A stretch of DNA of 64,000 nt from Paucidesulfovibrio gracilis DSM 16080 (GTDB taxonomy: Bacteria; Desulfobacterota; Desulfovibrionia; Desulfovibrionales; Desulfovibrionaceae): NCBI RefSeq assembly GCF_900167125.1, contig NZ_FUYC01000007.1, forward strand, positions 49,401 to 113,400, given 5' to 3'. Of this stretch, positions 17,985-26,090 are shown piece after piece (the first letter of the stretch is position 1; each line of letters begins with the position of its first letter). The notes under the pieces are model-generated. The model ran no database searches. It had not been told where the DNA came from and saw nothing but the letters and a program-made list of their open reading frames with translations. The position numbers and the translations under genes were made by a program.

Positions 17985-18194
17985 TGCTTAATTTATTGAT
18001 AAAATTGGACATCCCAATTAACCTTCAGGTTAGAAACCCGACGGTCAAACGTCTCCTTACTGACAAAAAGTGATGGAATTTTATGTAGATGTTGATGCAA
18101 GTTCCAAATGTAACCCTCAAAAGTCTCCCAAATTCTACCCGAGTTTACCGATTTTGACTTTGGGAAAAGACACATTGAGGCTCTATGATTGAAA
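17985..18194. other. AT-rich non-coding stretch of the island
   Basis: I see no supportable gene here. A minus-strand open frame spans 17993-18268, but its first third is a translation of the tRNA-like sequence at 18195-18274 and it has no recognisable domain or ribosome site. Confidence 0.5.
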
Positions 18195-18274
18195 GGCAGT
18201 GTCAGGGAATCGAACCCTACACGAGCACATGTCTCAGGCGCACGCCTTGCGTCTTCCATCTCCGCCACACTGCC
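18195..18274 (-). pseudogene. degenerate tRNA-like sequence (Leu type)
   Basis: Read on the minus strand, the 80-base segment has an acceptor stem GGCAGTGT/ACACTGCC (8 perfect pairs), a tRNA-Leu-like D arm (GCGGAGATGGAAGACGC) and a T arm AGGG-TTCGATT-CCCT. The middle does not fold into a normal 5-bp anticodon stem with a 7-base loop; a CTGAGAC segment with a GAG triplet is present but poorly supported. No CCA is encoded. It looks like a decayed element-borne tRNA, or a tRNA mimic. Confidence 0.5.
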
Positions 18275-18285
18275 AATAGTCGAAA

Positions 18286-18367
18286 GGCACTGGCAGAATT
18301 TAAACCTGCTTGGCGGGTCACCATGTCTTCAACATCAGCATACGATCTGGCTGTAGCCCTCAGTGCC
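18286..18367 (-). pseudogene. second degenerate tRNA-like sequence
   Basis: On the minus strand this 82-base segment has a perfect 7-bp acceptor stem GGCACTG/CAGTGCC and a T stem GCAGG/TCTGC with loop TTTAAAT, where the usual C56 is T. A TTGAAGA loop (triplet GAA, as in Phe) lies in the expected region but its stem has mismatches, and the D arm is not recognisable. It is 11 bases from the first tRNA-like sequence, in the same orientation, and also lacks CCA. Confidence 0.45.
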
Positions 18368-18486
18368 AATATCCATAATTCAACCGAACAATCTTTTTAG
18401 TTGCACGAAAATATTGTAGTCAGGATCACTTTTCCCCAAAAAAAAGAATTACAATATGTAACTGCCCTTTTTTCATAAACATTATA

Positions 18487-18774
18487 TCACCTCATCCCTG
18501 GTCTTTTGACCTCTTCGCCTGACACGAGGTCAAATCTTGCTTTCATTATTTTTGCGTTCATTACCTTTGTTTTCTTTATTTTATCAGAGCCTGCAATAAG
18601 GTCAGATAAAGAAAAGAGATCTTTATCATTGGGAGTGGTCAAATCGACCTTCTCAACGACCACATGTTCCCCTTCCCGAAAGTCTTTCCGGTCTTTCTTC
18701 GGTATCTCAACGTGCAGCCTCTCTCCGTGGAGCTTGGACACCTTGAGAATCAGTGATTTTGATTTTGGCCTCAT
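18487..18774 (-). CDS. small AbrB/SpoVT-like protein, island-borne
   Basis: A 95-residue basic protein, low in G+C compared with the flanks. The segment GERLHVEIPKKDRKDFREGE followed by HVVVEKV resembles the swapped-hairpin AbrB/SpoVT DNA-binding fold (v-x-IPK-x-x-R-x-x-x-x-GD-x-v). The C-terminus is Lys-rich. I start at ATG 18774; the frame stays open and plausible a little further upstream (..KFKYLLVHHVD), so the true start may be a TTG or GTG there. It is divergent from the DUF6884 gene and may be its regulator or an antitoxin-like protein. The assignment rests on a short pattern. Confidence 0.5.
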   Translation of the reverse strand: MRPKSKSLILKVSKLHGERLHVEIPKKDRKDFREGEHVVVEKVDLTTPNDKDLFSLSDLIAGSDKIKKTKVMNAKIMKARFDLVSGEEVKRPGMR

Positions 18775-18916
18775 GTCCACATGGTGGACGAGCAAGTATT
18801 TAAACTTTTCGCTTGTGTGGAGGGCAGTTTGGGATAGGCACGACCAAGAGATCAGGGATGGGTTGAAAGGACTCATCCAACAGGATATGAATTCAATGAA
18901 TATTGGATATCGAAAA

Positions 18917-19342
18917 ATGGACAAGGCAACGAAAATATTTCTTGTTTCATGCGTAAAGACCAAACAGAACTCAGCCTGTGAAGTTAGTCAGCTGTATACT
19001 TCTGACTGGTTCCAGAAAGCCAAAGAGTACACAGAGCGACATTGTGATAAATGGTATATCCTGTTTGCAAAATATGGGCTTATTCAACCAGATGAAGTGC
19101 TAGAGCCGTATGAGGAAACTCTGAACACGAAAAAGAAGCCAGAACGGATTGCGTGGGCTGAAAAGGTTATTTCAGACCTTGAAAAGATTATCTCTCTTCA
19201 AGATGAAGTAACGGTGCTGGCCGGTTTGAAGTATCGTGAGTTTTTGAAACCTTGGCCCGAAGTGCGAGGCAACAAAGTAGTCATTCCATTGGAAGGATTG
19301 CGTAGCGGAGAGCAAAAGAGGGGGTTTAATGAAAACCAATAG
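18917..19342 (+). CDS. DUF6884 family protein, island-borne
   Basis: A protein of about 141 residues with KIFLVSCVKTKQN at the N-terminus, SQLYTSDWFQKAKEYTERHCDKWYILFAKYGLIQPDEVLEPYEETLN in the middle and VTVLAGLKYREFLKP later. This is the DUF6884 pattern (L-x-S-C-x-x-x-K; Y-x-S-x-x-F-x-K-x-x-x-Y; W-x-I-L-x-A-x-x-G-L-x-x-P). Relatives occur on phages and islands; the fold is related to YaaA-like and 7-deazaguanine-linked proteins, but no activity is established to my knowledge. Start choices at 18887, 18896 and 18917 are all possible. Its last 14 bases overlap the GIY-YIG-like gene, so the two are translated together. Confidence 0.72.
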   Translation: MDKATKIFLVSCVKTKQNSACEVSQLYTSDWFQKAKEYTERHCDKWYILFAKYGLIQPDEVLEPYEETLNTKKKPERIAWAEKVISDLEKIISLQDEVTVLAGLKYREFLKPWPEVRGNKVVIPLEGLRSGEQKRGFNENQ

Positions 19343-20030
19343 TCGTGTTGAACATCTTGTAAGGCTTTATGGTTGCCTTGATGAGCTTGAGAAACGCATT
19401 GGGGGAAAACTTGAGCTTTCAGCCTGTCATGGACGCATGAATTGGCCGAACCAAGGTGTCTACTTTTTCTTTGAGGATGGAGAAGAAAGGACAGGCAGCG
19501 GCAATGGGCCGCGTGTTGTTCGAGTAGGCACGCATGCTGTGTCAAAAGGGTCGAAGACAACACTTTGGAAACGCCTTTACCAACATAAGGGAACTGAAAA
19601 AACGGGCGGTGGAAACCATCGAGTCTCAATCTTCAGACTGAATGTCGGAGCGGCCCTTCAGCAAGCCGGAAAAATTGAATCAATCAGTTCATGGGGGAAA
19701 AGCTCATCCGCTAGCCGAGAAATCGTGAATACTGAATTTGAAGCTGAGAAATATGTTTCTAACTATATCGGCAAGATGCCTTTCTTGTTCATTCGAATTG
19801 AGGATGAATCCAGCAAAGAGAGTGATCGAGCATTCCTTGAAAAAAACTTGATTGGACTGCTCAGCGAGTTTGAAAAAGCTCCCATAGACCCTCCAAGCAA
19901 AACTTGGCTAGGAAACAAGAGTCCGAAGCCTGAGATTGGATCGTCAGGGCTTTGGAACTCAAATTATATCGAATTTGACTATGACCCGAACTTTCTTAAT
20001 CTGTTGGAACACTACATTTGTAACATGTAG
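19329..20030 (+). CDS. GIY-YIG-superfamily-like protein, island-borne
   Basis: A 233-residue protein. RMNWPNQGVYFFFEDGEE, PRVVRVGTHAV and SKTTLWKRLYQHKG follow the GIY-(x)-YIG-x-R layout of the nuclease superfamily, but the two signature triplets are GVY and RVG, and the catalytic residues cannot all be matched. HRVSIFRLNVGAAL and a C-terminal LWNSNYIEFDYDPNFLNLLEHYI are additional conserved-looking blocks. It overlaps the DUF6884 gene by 14 bases. A nuclease, or a nucleic-acid-binding derivative, acting with the DUF6884 protein is the simplest hypothesis. Confidence 0.65.
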   Translation: MKTNSRVEHLVRLYGCLDELEKRIGGKLELSACHGRMNWPNQGVYFFFEDGEERTGSGNGPRVVRVGTHAVSKGSKTTLWKRLYQHKGTEKTGGGNHRVSIFRLNVGAALQQAGKIESISSWGKSSSASREIVNTEFEAEKYVSNYIGKMPFLFIRIEDESSKESDRAFLEKNLIGLLSEFEKAPIDPPSKTWLGNKSPKPEIGSSGLWNSNYIEFDYDPNFLNLLEHYICNM

Positions 20031-20269
20031 CTGAAATCAGCGTTTCGGGCGAATCCACACATTTTCGGTTGCGTTTAAACTCAAAACCCCGCGCCATTGC
20101 TTGGATAAGCTCGAATTTCCATGTGTGTATAATGTGTAAATTTTGCCAAAAACAACGGGAAACCGGAGTAAAGGCCGGTAAAAAGTTTTCAAAAAATAGC
20201 TATGGAAACCAAAGAATTAGGTAGGCAGCGGGAAGTAGCGGTAAAGTCCGGTATGCTTAAATCGTAAAA
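20031..20269. other. non-coding right end of the island
   Basis: There is no gene in this stretch. It holds the right inner repeat (20119-20153) and a 14-base imperfect direct repeat, AGTAAAGGCCGGTA at 20167-20180 and GGTAAAGTCCGGTA at 20240-20253 (12 of 14 identical). These are the kind of short spaced repeats found at recombination sites. I found no integrase fragment in any frame. Confidence 0.55.
20119..20153 (+). repeat. inner-end repeat, right copy (possible integrase arm site)
   Basis: It starts CCATGTGTGTATAATGTGTA and ends TTTTGCCAAAAAC, and is the counterpart of 17948-17984 in the same orientation. It contains two ATGTGT units 12 bases apart and lies 116 bases before the right att copy. 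Confidence 0.5.
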
Positions 20270-20316
<47 letters not shown>

Positions 20317-20324
20317 ATTTGTAC

Positions 20325-20361
20325 GGAGACCTGGACAGCTGTCCGGGTCTCCTTTTTTTTT
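20325..20361 (+). terminator. rho-independent terminator (ancestral tRNA terminator)
   Basis: GGAGACCTGGAC pairs with GTCCGGGTCTCC around an AGCT loop (12-bp stem with one T-G pair), followed by nine T's. It sits nine bases after the right att copy and was probably the terminator of tRNA-fMet 2 before the insertion. Confidence 0.9.
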
Positions 20362-20434
20362 CGGTCCCGCCTGCTTTGACATCTCCCGATATCGGCACTA
20401 CATCTGTGTCGCCGCATGCGGCAGGAGAATTATC

Positions 20435-22117
20435 ATGACGCATTCCACACCTTCCGCGCCCTCCAGCGGGCCAAGCAAAGACCATATTTTTGAACTGTTC
20501 CGCCGACCTGACGGCTCCTGGTGTCTGGACCTGCGCGCCCATATGCTGGACCGACCGGGCGAGCTTGCGGATCTGGCCGCTTTTCTGGCTGCCAACAACG
20601 CCAACGTAGAGCGCTTTTACTACAATCGCTCCGAACACGCCCGACTGGTCCGCTTGCGTGTCGGGTGCGACTCGGCCACGGTAAGCGGCGCGCTCATGGA
20701 CCAGATGCAACGCATGGGACGGCTGCCGCTTCAGGATACGACCCCCCCCACGGACCCAGCCTTGCCCGAAATTGGAACCATCACGGACCAGGATGGCTTG
20801 CTCAGTCTCAAGGTCACGCTGGCGGACCGGCCCGGCACGCTGGCAGAGCTGGCCGAAGTGCTGCGCAATCACGACGCCAACGTGATCCACATGACCTATG
20901 ACGGTGACGAAGCCCCGGGACTGGTACGTATCACGGTGGCAACATCCTGTCCGGATCAGGTGGCCGCACTGCTGGCGGAACTGAACCAGAGTGGTCTGCA
21001 CTTCCACGTTCAGTGGCAAGGCATGGACGGCGGTCCTATCGACCGCGTCATCGGCCTTTCCGCTGTGGAACAATTTTTGTTCCGACTCAAGACCATTTTG
21101 CCGCCCGACAAGCTGGACCGTCTCAAAACACTGATGAAATCATCGGATGAAATGGGTCGCGCCCTTTTGGATTTTCGTCGGGAATCCGGTGAGGATCCCG
21201 AATCCATGGCCGTTTCCGAAGTCTTCAGCAACATTTTGCACCTGGCGGCACGGTCCATCGGCAAAACAGGAAACAACTTCGTCATGCGGTTGACCGGCCC
21301 GCTGAACGTAAGCAAAGAAGTGGATTTGTATATGCTGGCCTGCCCCACCGGAGGGAACGCGTTCCTGCTGCGCACCGATGCGGAGGACGTACTCATCGAC
21401 ACGGGGTATGGCTTGTACTATTCCGACGTGTGCCGGTGGATGCAGTGCCACGGGTTTGATCCGGCCCGTATCCGACGTGCCTACGTGACCCACCCGGACG
21501 CGGATCACGCGGGTTGGGCCGCCCCGCTCCAGGAGGACTTCGGCACCCGAGTCTTCATGCACCAGGACGCGAGCCAGGTTTTTGCGCATGAAAACCGCGC
21601 ACACAACACGGGTACCCGCCTGCAGGCCTTGAATATTTCATTCACCCGTCTGATCACCAGACTCACGGAACTGCGTCCCCCCAACGTCATCGAGGGATTT
21701 GATCCGATTCCCGGCACACCTGAAACGATGGGAGGATTTGCCGTACTTGGCGGGTTCCAGGTGGGAGATATTTCCTTCCTTACCCTGGAAAGCTTGGGAG
21801 GCCATGTGGCGGGGCAGGTCTTTTTCCTGGCCCCGGATCACGGACTGCTCTTTTGCGGCGACTATCTCATCGACGTTTCCAGCCTGTCCGAACGGGATAA
21901 GCAAACCCTTTCCATTCCAAAATACCTGATGACGAGCACCAACTCCGACAGCCGCGTATTCAGTAGGGAAATGAAAATGCTGCGCCGGTTCATGGCGGAG
22001 CTGCAAAAACAACTGGTCCCCCAAGGCATTACTGCCCGCGTGTGTTCCGGACACGGCGGACTGTACGCTGTGGAGGAAATGGGGTGGGCCAGGAAACAGG
22101 AGGATACGAAAGAATGA
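20435..22117 (+). CDS. ACT-ACT-metallo-beta-lactamase fusion protein
   Basis: A 560-residue soluble protein. Two ACT-type amino-acid-binding modules come first: DLRAHMLDRPGELADLAAFL (about 30) and LKVTLADRPGTLAELAEVL (about 130), each with the D-R-P-G-x-L-A signature. The C-terminal half is a metallo-beta-lactamase-fold hydrolase with VTHPDADHAGW (HxDxDH-like metal site), GHVAGQVFFLAPDHGLLFCGDYL and a late CSGHGG. The combination suggests a hydrolase or oxidoreductase whose activity is gated by a small ligand. AGGAG precedes the ATG. Its stop overlaps the ywbE start. The substrate cannot be named. Confidence 0.85.
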   Translation: MTHSTPSAPSSGPSKDHIFELFRRPDGSWCLDLRAHMLDRPGELADLAAFLAANNANVERFYYNRSEHARLVRLRVGCDSATVSGALMDQMQRMGRLPLQDTTPPTDPALPEIGTITDQDGLLSLKVTLADRPGTLAELAEVLRNHDANVIHMTYDGDEAPGLVRITVATSCPDQVAALLAELNQSGLHFHVQWQGMDGGPIDRVIGLSAVEQFLFRLKTILPPDKLDRLKTLMKSSDEMGRALLDFRRESGEDPESMAVSEVFSNILHLAARSIGKTGNNFVMRLTGPLNVSKEVDLYMLACPTGGNAFLLRTDAEDVLIDTGYGLYYSDVCRWMQCHGFDPARIRRAYVTHPDADHAGWAAPLQEDFGTRVFMHQDASQVFAHENRAHNTGTRLQALNISFTRLITRLTELRPPNVIEGFDPIPGTPETMGGFAVLGGFQVGDISFLTLESLGGHVAGQVFFLAPDHGLLFCGDYLIDVSSLSERDKQTLSIPKYLMTSTNSDSRVFSREMKMLRRFMAELQKQLVPQGITARVCSGHGGLYAVEEMGWARKQEDTKE

Positions 22118-22311
22118 CTGTCCCCGCCAGAAAAGAACTGTCTCCGGGCCTCCGGGTGGCCATCGTGTTGAAGCGCGATCAGCGCACCGGCAAACGCACG
22201 ACCGGTGTACTCAGCACGATCCTCACCAAATCCCCGACGCATCCGCATGGGATTAAAGTCCGTCTTCAAGACGGACAAGTGGGCCGGGTGCAGGAAATCA
22301 TCGCTCCCTGA
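22114..22311 (+). CDS. ywbE: YwbE family protein
   Basis: A 65-residue protein matching the YwbE/DUF2196 family: LSPGLRVAIVLKRDQRTGKR, TTGVLSTILTKSPTHPHGIK and VRLQDGQVGRVQEI. The fold resembles a small KOW/SH3-like barrel and the role is unknown. ATG 22114 has AGGAGG at 22098-22103 and overlaps the upstream stop as ATGA. Confidence 0.9.
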   Translation: MTVPARKELSPGLRVAIVLKRDQRTGKRTTGVLSTILTKSPTHPHGIKVRLQDGQVGRVQEIIAP

Positions 22312-22381
22312 CGCCTGCCGGTCTCCGACCTCTGTTGAATAATTTTCCTTCTTCCTCCAGCGCAATACAATGAAAGATACT

Positions 22382-22410
22382 TTGACGAAAGAGGCTTCAA
22401 ACAGTATATT
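22382..22410 (+). promoter_or_regulatory. sigma-70-type promoter for the sensor kinase at 22461
   Basis: TTGACG at 22382-22387 and TATATT at 22405-22410 are separated by 17 bases; each box matches consensus at five of six or nearly so. The start codon is 50 bases downstream of the -10 box. It separates the kinase transcriptionally from ywbE. Confidence 0.68.
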
Positions 22411-22460
22411 CATTTTACTAATTTCAACTGTGCGATTCGCTCTAACTGACCGGAGCACGA

Positions 22461-24743
22461 ATGGTCCACCTGCTCTCCTTGATCCGGCACTGGCCGCACA
22501 GATTTCTGCATTTACCTTTTCGACTTTGTATCTACACAGCAATATCAACAATTCTTTTTCTTGCCATCTCTACAGCACGGGCACACACTTCTACGATGCC
22601 CACACCGGCCAAAGTCCTGGTGTTGCTTTCCTATCACCAGGGATACGCCTGGACGGATGATCAAGTTCGCGGAATTCTGGATGTCCTGGGCGAAAACGGC
22701 ACCAACGTGGACATCTCCTTCGAATACATGGACACGAAGCGCTTCCCGCCCAAGGAAAGCTTTCCTCCGCTGGCCGCCATTCTGCAACACCGTTACTCCG
22801 GGCAGCAGCCCGACCTCCTGCTGACCTGCGACGACAACGCCCTCAACTTCATCAAAGAATACCGCGACGCATTGTTCCCCGCCGTGCCTGTGGTCTTTTG
22901 CGGCATCAACGACCTGCACATGGACCGCATCGCCGGGATCCCGCGCATCTCCGGCGTTGCAGAACGATTTGACATGCAGGCCACGCTTGAAACCGCATTA
23001 CGCCTGCACCCCACGGCCCGGCAGGTCGTCACCGTCACCGACGCAACGCCTTCCAACAAGGCCAATCTCGAAAAACTGCGCAAGGATTACCCCATCTTCC
23101 AGCGGGAGGGGATCCGGTTTCTTGAACTGCACAACCTTTCCCCCGCGCAGCTCACCAAACGACTTTCCCGCCTGGGTGACGAAAGCGTGGTCTTTTATCT
23201 CGGCTATTTCCTCGCTCCCGACGGGACAACCTTCACGACCAGACAGGGAACCCGCATGGTCAGCCGCGCCACAGATGCTCCCGTATATTCCTTTTGGGAT
23301 TGGAGCATGGGACACGGCGTGGTTGGCGGCAACATGGCAAGCGGATTCAACCAAGGCCGCTGTGCCGCCAACATGGCCCGGCGGGTGCTCACCGGCGAAT
23401 CCATCGACGCTATCCCCGTCCAATGGGACTGCTCCTCTCACTGGCTTTTCGACGCCAGAGAGCTGACGCGTTTTTCCATCCCACCGAACCGATTGCCCAA
23501 GGGCAGTGAAATTCTTTTCCAAAAGCACAGTTTTCTGGAACGCAACAGACCGCTCGCTCTGGCAATCGTCGGAGTCTTTCTGCTGCTCACCCTTGCGACG
23601 GTAGCCTTATCCATGAACATCCTGGCGCGCCGCCGCGCCGAGCAAAGCCTCAAGGAAAGTGAACGCCGGTATCGAATGCTCTACGAAGAAGCCACCGAGG
23701 GCATTTTCATCCTGGACGAAGACTTTTGCATTCAGGATGTGAACCCGCATCTATGCCGATCTCTGGGCTTCGCCCCCAGCCAACTCCGCGGCGTCAAGCT
23801 GTCGAGCCTGATGCACAAAGAAGACCTGGCCCTGCGTCCGCCGCAGATAACGGAACTGCTCATGGGCAATACCATGCGGCTGGAGCTGCGCCTCCAGCAT
23901 AAAAACGGGCAATGGCTTTTTTTTGAAATCAGCGCACGCCGCCTCGGTCCCGCCTTTATCCAAGGCATTTGCCATGACGTCACCTCACGCAACGCCACCC
24001 AGGTGCAACTGCAACGCGCCAAGGAACTGGCGGAAGCGGCCAGCCGTTCCAAATCCACCTTCCTGGCCAACATGAGCCACGAATTGCGCACGCCCCTCAC
24101 CGCGGCCATGGGCATGCTGGAACTCCTGCGGGCCAAGGATCCCCGCCCGGATCAGCTACGCCATATCCGTAGCGCCCTGTCCGCCTGCGGCACGTTGACC
24201 CAGCTTCTCGGTGATATTCTGGACATTTCCAAGGTTGAGGCAGGGCGAATGGAGCTGGAGCAGGAAAACTTCTCTCTAAACAAACTGATCAACGCCGTAC
24301 GGCTTAGCCATGGTCCCAGCGCCCGCAAGCGTGGATTGCAGCTACGCATCGATCTCTCCCCATCCTTGCCGGACCGGCTGCTGGGAGATCCGGCGCGGAT
24401 CCGGCAAATTCTCATCAATCTGGTTGGAAATGCAATCAAATACACGGAAGAAGGCCATGTTACCCTGAGCGTTGACCACATCGGCCCGACCGACTCACAT
24501 ACGGTTCATCTGCTGTTCACGGTGACGGACACGGGAATCGGCATGCCGGACACCCTGCTTCCGTCTATCTTTGACGCCTTCACCCAGGCTGAAGTCGGGA
24601 GTAATCGAAAATATCAGGGGTCGGGACTGGGGCTTCAAATCGTCAAACGACTGGTTCAACTCATGAACGGCAGCCTGTGCATGGATACGGAGCCAGATCG
24701 CGGAACCGTAGCCTATCTCACGCTTTGCCTGGACCGCCCCTAG
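22461..24743 (+). CDS. orphan sensor histidine kinase with ABC-substrate-binding-like sensor domain
   Basis: A 760-residue membrane sensor. An N-terminal hydrophobic segment (about 20-40) is followed by a periplasmic ABC_sub_bind-type domain (about 50-350: VLVLLSYHQGYAWTDDQV.., FEYMDTKRFPP, VVFCGINDL), a second membrane helix (about 365-390), a PAS domain (about 410-520), and the kinase core with His540 in NMSHELRTPL. ATP-site boxes NLVGNAIKYT, DTGIGM and GSGLGL are intact. No receiver domain is fused and no response regulator is adjacent. Its sensor resembles that of the kinase at 51549, so the ligand may be related. It starts after GGAG with five bases spacing. Confidence 0.88.
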   Translation: MVHLLSLIRHWPHRFLHLPFRLCIYTAISTILFLAISTARAHTSTMPTPAKVLVLLSYHQGYAWTDDQVRGILDVLGENGTNVDISFEYMDTKRFPPKESFPPLAAILQHRYSGQQPDLLLTCDDNALNFIKEYRDALFPAVPVVFCGINDLHMDRIAGIPRISGVAERFDMQATLETALRLHPTARQVVTVTDATPSNKANLEKLRKDYPIFQREGIRFLELHNLSPAQLTKRLSRLGDESVVFYLGYFLAPDGTTFTTRQGTRMVSRATDAPVYSFWDWSMGHGVVGGNMASGFNQGRCAANMARRVLTGESIDAIPVQWDCSSHWLFDARELTRFSIPPNRLPKGSEILFQKHSFLERNRPLALAIVGVFLLLTLATVALSMNILARRRAEQSLKESERRYRMLYEEATEGIFILDEDFCIQDVNPHLCRSLGFAPSQLRGVKLSSLMHKEDLALRPPQITELLMGNTMRLELRLQHKNGQWLFFEISARRLGPAFIQGICHDVTSRNATQVQLQRAKELAEAASRSKSTFLANMSHELRTPLTAAMGMLELLRAKDPRPDQLRHIRSALSACGTLTQLLGDILDISKVEAGRMELEQENFSLNKLINAVRLSHGPSARKRGLQLRIDLSPSLPDRLLGDPARIRQILINLVGNAIKYTEEGHVTLSVDHIGPTDSHTVHLLFTVTDTGIGMPDTLLPSIFDAFTQAEVGSNRKYQGSGLGLQIVKRLVQLMNGSLCMDTEPDRGTVAYLTLCLDRP

Positions 24744-24919
24744 CGGGCTGCGTCACGCTTCAAAAAAATTTACCCGCCTCGCATCCCAAAATAATCCATG
24801 ATCCGAAATGGTTATGCTCAAGCATTGCGCCTTTGCCAACCGTCACTGGTTGAAAGTGTTGCATTGATCATTTGGTGGGAAACTCCTTCAAAAGACTCCC
24901 GCAAAGGCCGGCCCGCCCA

Positions 24920-25975
24920 TCACACGGTGTTCAAAACGACGGACAACGCCTTGAAATGAAACACCGCGCTATCTCCCCGAGACAACCCCAAAACTTCAGC
25001 GCCCGAGGCCGACACCAACGCGCACACCGCTTCCCCCTCGCCCGTGATGCCGGAATATTCCGTCAACACCTCGGAAGAACGCACCGAAGTAATCTCAGCA
25101 CAAACATGGTTTACGGCTACGCCTTGCCGAGCCTCTGCTCCGGGAATAACGCCTACCAGAGGAGCCTTGATGGTGGCGACTACGGGAACCTCCGGTTCCA
25201 GGCCCAAAGCCACCAGACTTTCCACGGTAATGACGGCCGTGATCGACGTTCCCGCCCTTGAAAGCATGCGGACCTGGGCCATAACGCCGTCACGCACTAC
25301 CTCGGTCACCCGCCCGACAAACGTATTTCGCGCACTGGTCCGTTCGGCCAGATCGTCAAGCCCCAACCGACGCACCAGTGTGGTGGCTGTTTCCCCGGAG
25401 TAATGCTGATACACGGCGGTAAGATCGGTAGAGGACTGCCCTAGTACGTCCCGCACCACGGCCAGCGGGACGCCGTTGCGCAGTAATTCCACTGCCCTGG
25501 TATTGCGTAGCGTCCGAGGAGCGGCCAACTCCCGCGGCAAACCGCACGCCTCGGCCCGGGCATAAAACACCCGGCGCACGTACCCGGGATCCAACTGAAA
25601 AAAACAGCCCTCCAGTCCCGCAGCCTCCGGTGCCTGCAAAGCCCACTGCATCTCACGGCAAAACGGCTCCGGCAATGGTACGCTCCGGCGTGACCGGTCG
25701 TTCCCAAGCCGGACACAGCCTTTATCAAGATCCATATCCCGTGATTCGTCCAGCCCCAGTGCCTCACCCAGGCGTGCGCCGGTGCGCCGCAAAAACAAAA
25801 AGAGAAGATCCAGTCGCCGCCTGGAGCGCCGCTCGGTCGCTGTTCGCGCCGAAGCCCGCCACCGGGCAAAGGCTTGCTCCAGCTCTTCGGCCTGCGCTGC
25901 GGAAAGGTACCGGACCCCTTCCGGCACATCAAAAGTTTGATTCGGAGCCAAACGTCCATTTCCTTGCGTCGTCAT
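24920..25975 (-). CDS. tunR: TunR-type tungstate/molybdate-responsive regulator (recombinase fold plus TOBE domains)
   Basis: A 351-residue protein. The N-terminal two-thirds resemble the catalytic domain of tyrosine recombinases (LLFLFLRRTGARLGEALGLD, RTLRNTRAVELLRNGVP, VLGQSSTDLTAVYQHYS). The C-terminus holds two Mop/TOBE-like oxyanion modules (ARNTFVGRVTEVVRDGVMAQV about 215, and NHVCAEITSVRSSEVLTEYSG about 290). This is the architecture described for TunR in Desulfovibrio, a DNA-binding regulator of Mo/W genes, not an integrase. ATG 25975 follows AAGGAG at five bases. It is divergent from modABC, its likely target. Confidence 0.82.
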   Translation of the reverse strand: MTTQGNGRLAPNQTFDVPEGVRYLSAAQAEELEQAFARWRASARTATERRSRRRLDLLFLFLRRTGARLGEALGLDESRDMDLDKGCVRLGNDRSRRSVPLPEPFCREMQWALQAPEAAGLEGCFFQLDPGYVRRVFYARAEACGLPRELAAPRTLRNTRAVELLRNGVPLAVVRDVLGQSSTDLTAVYQHYSGETATTLVRRLGLDDLAERTSARNTFVGRVTEVVRDGVMAQVRMLSRAGTSITAVITVESLVALGLEPEVPVVATIKAPLVGVIPGAEARQGVAVNHVCAEITSVRSSEVLTEYSGITGEGEAVCALVSASGAEVLGLSRGDSAVFHFKALSVVLNTV

Positions 25976-26031
25976 CCATGCTCCTTGTTCCCCGCGAAGG
26001 GCCGCTGGTGCGTCTGCATAGCAATCGATCC

Positions 26032-26090
26032 GGCTTCCGGTCACGGTTCTTCCAAAAAGCGTGACCACATTGCCCCATGGATCGGAAGCC
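26032..26090. promoter_or_regulatory. inverted repeat in the tunR-modA intergenic region
   Basis: GGCTTCCG at 26032-26039 and its reverse complement CGGAAGCC at 26083-26090 are separated by 43 bases. The pair lies between the divergent tunR and modA starts. It could be an operator half-site pair, but the spacing is large and I do not know the TunR motif well enough to match it. Confidence 0.25.

Noticed and set aside
17993..18268. A 91-codon minus-strand open frame at the left of the island
   Set aside because: Its first third translates the tRNA-like sequence, it has no ribosome site and no recognisable domain.
24920..25975. Tyrosine recombinase/integrase at the edge of modABC
   Set aside because: The C-terminal TOBE modules and position beside modABC identify a TunR-type regulator and not a mobile-element gene.
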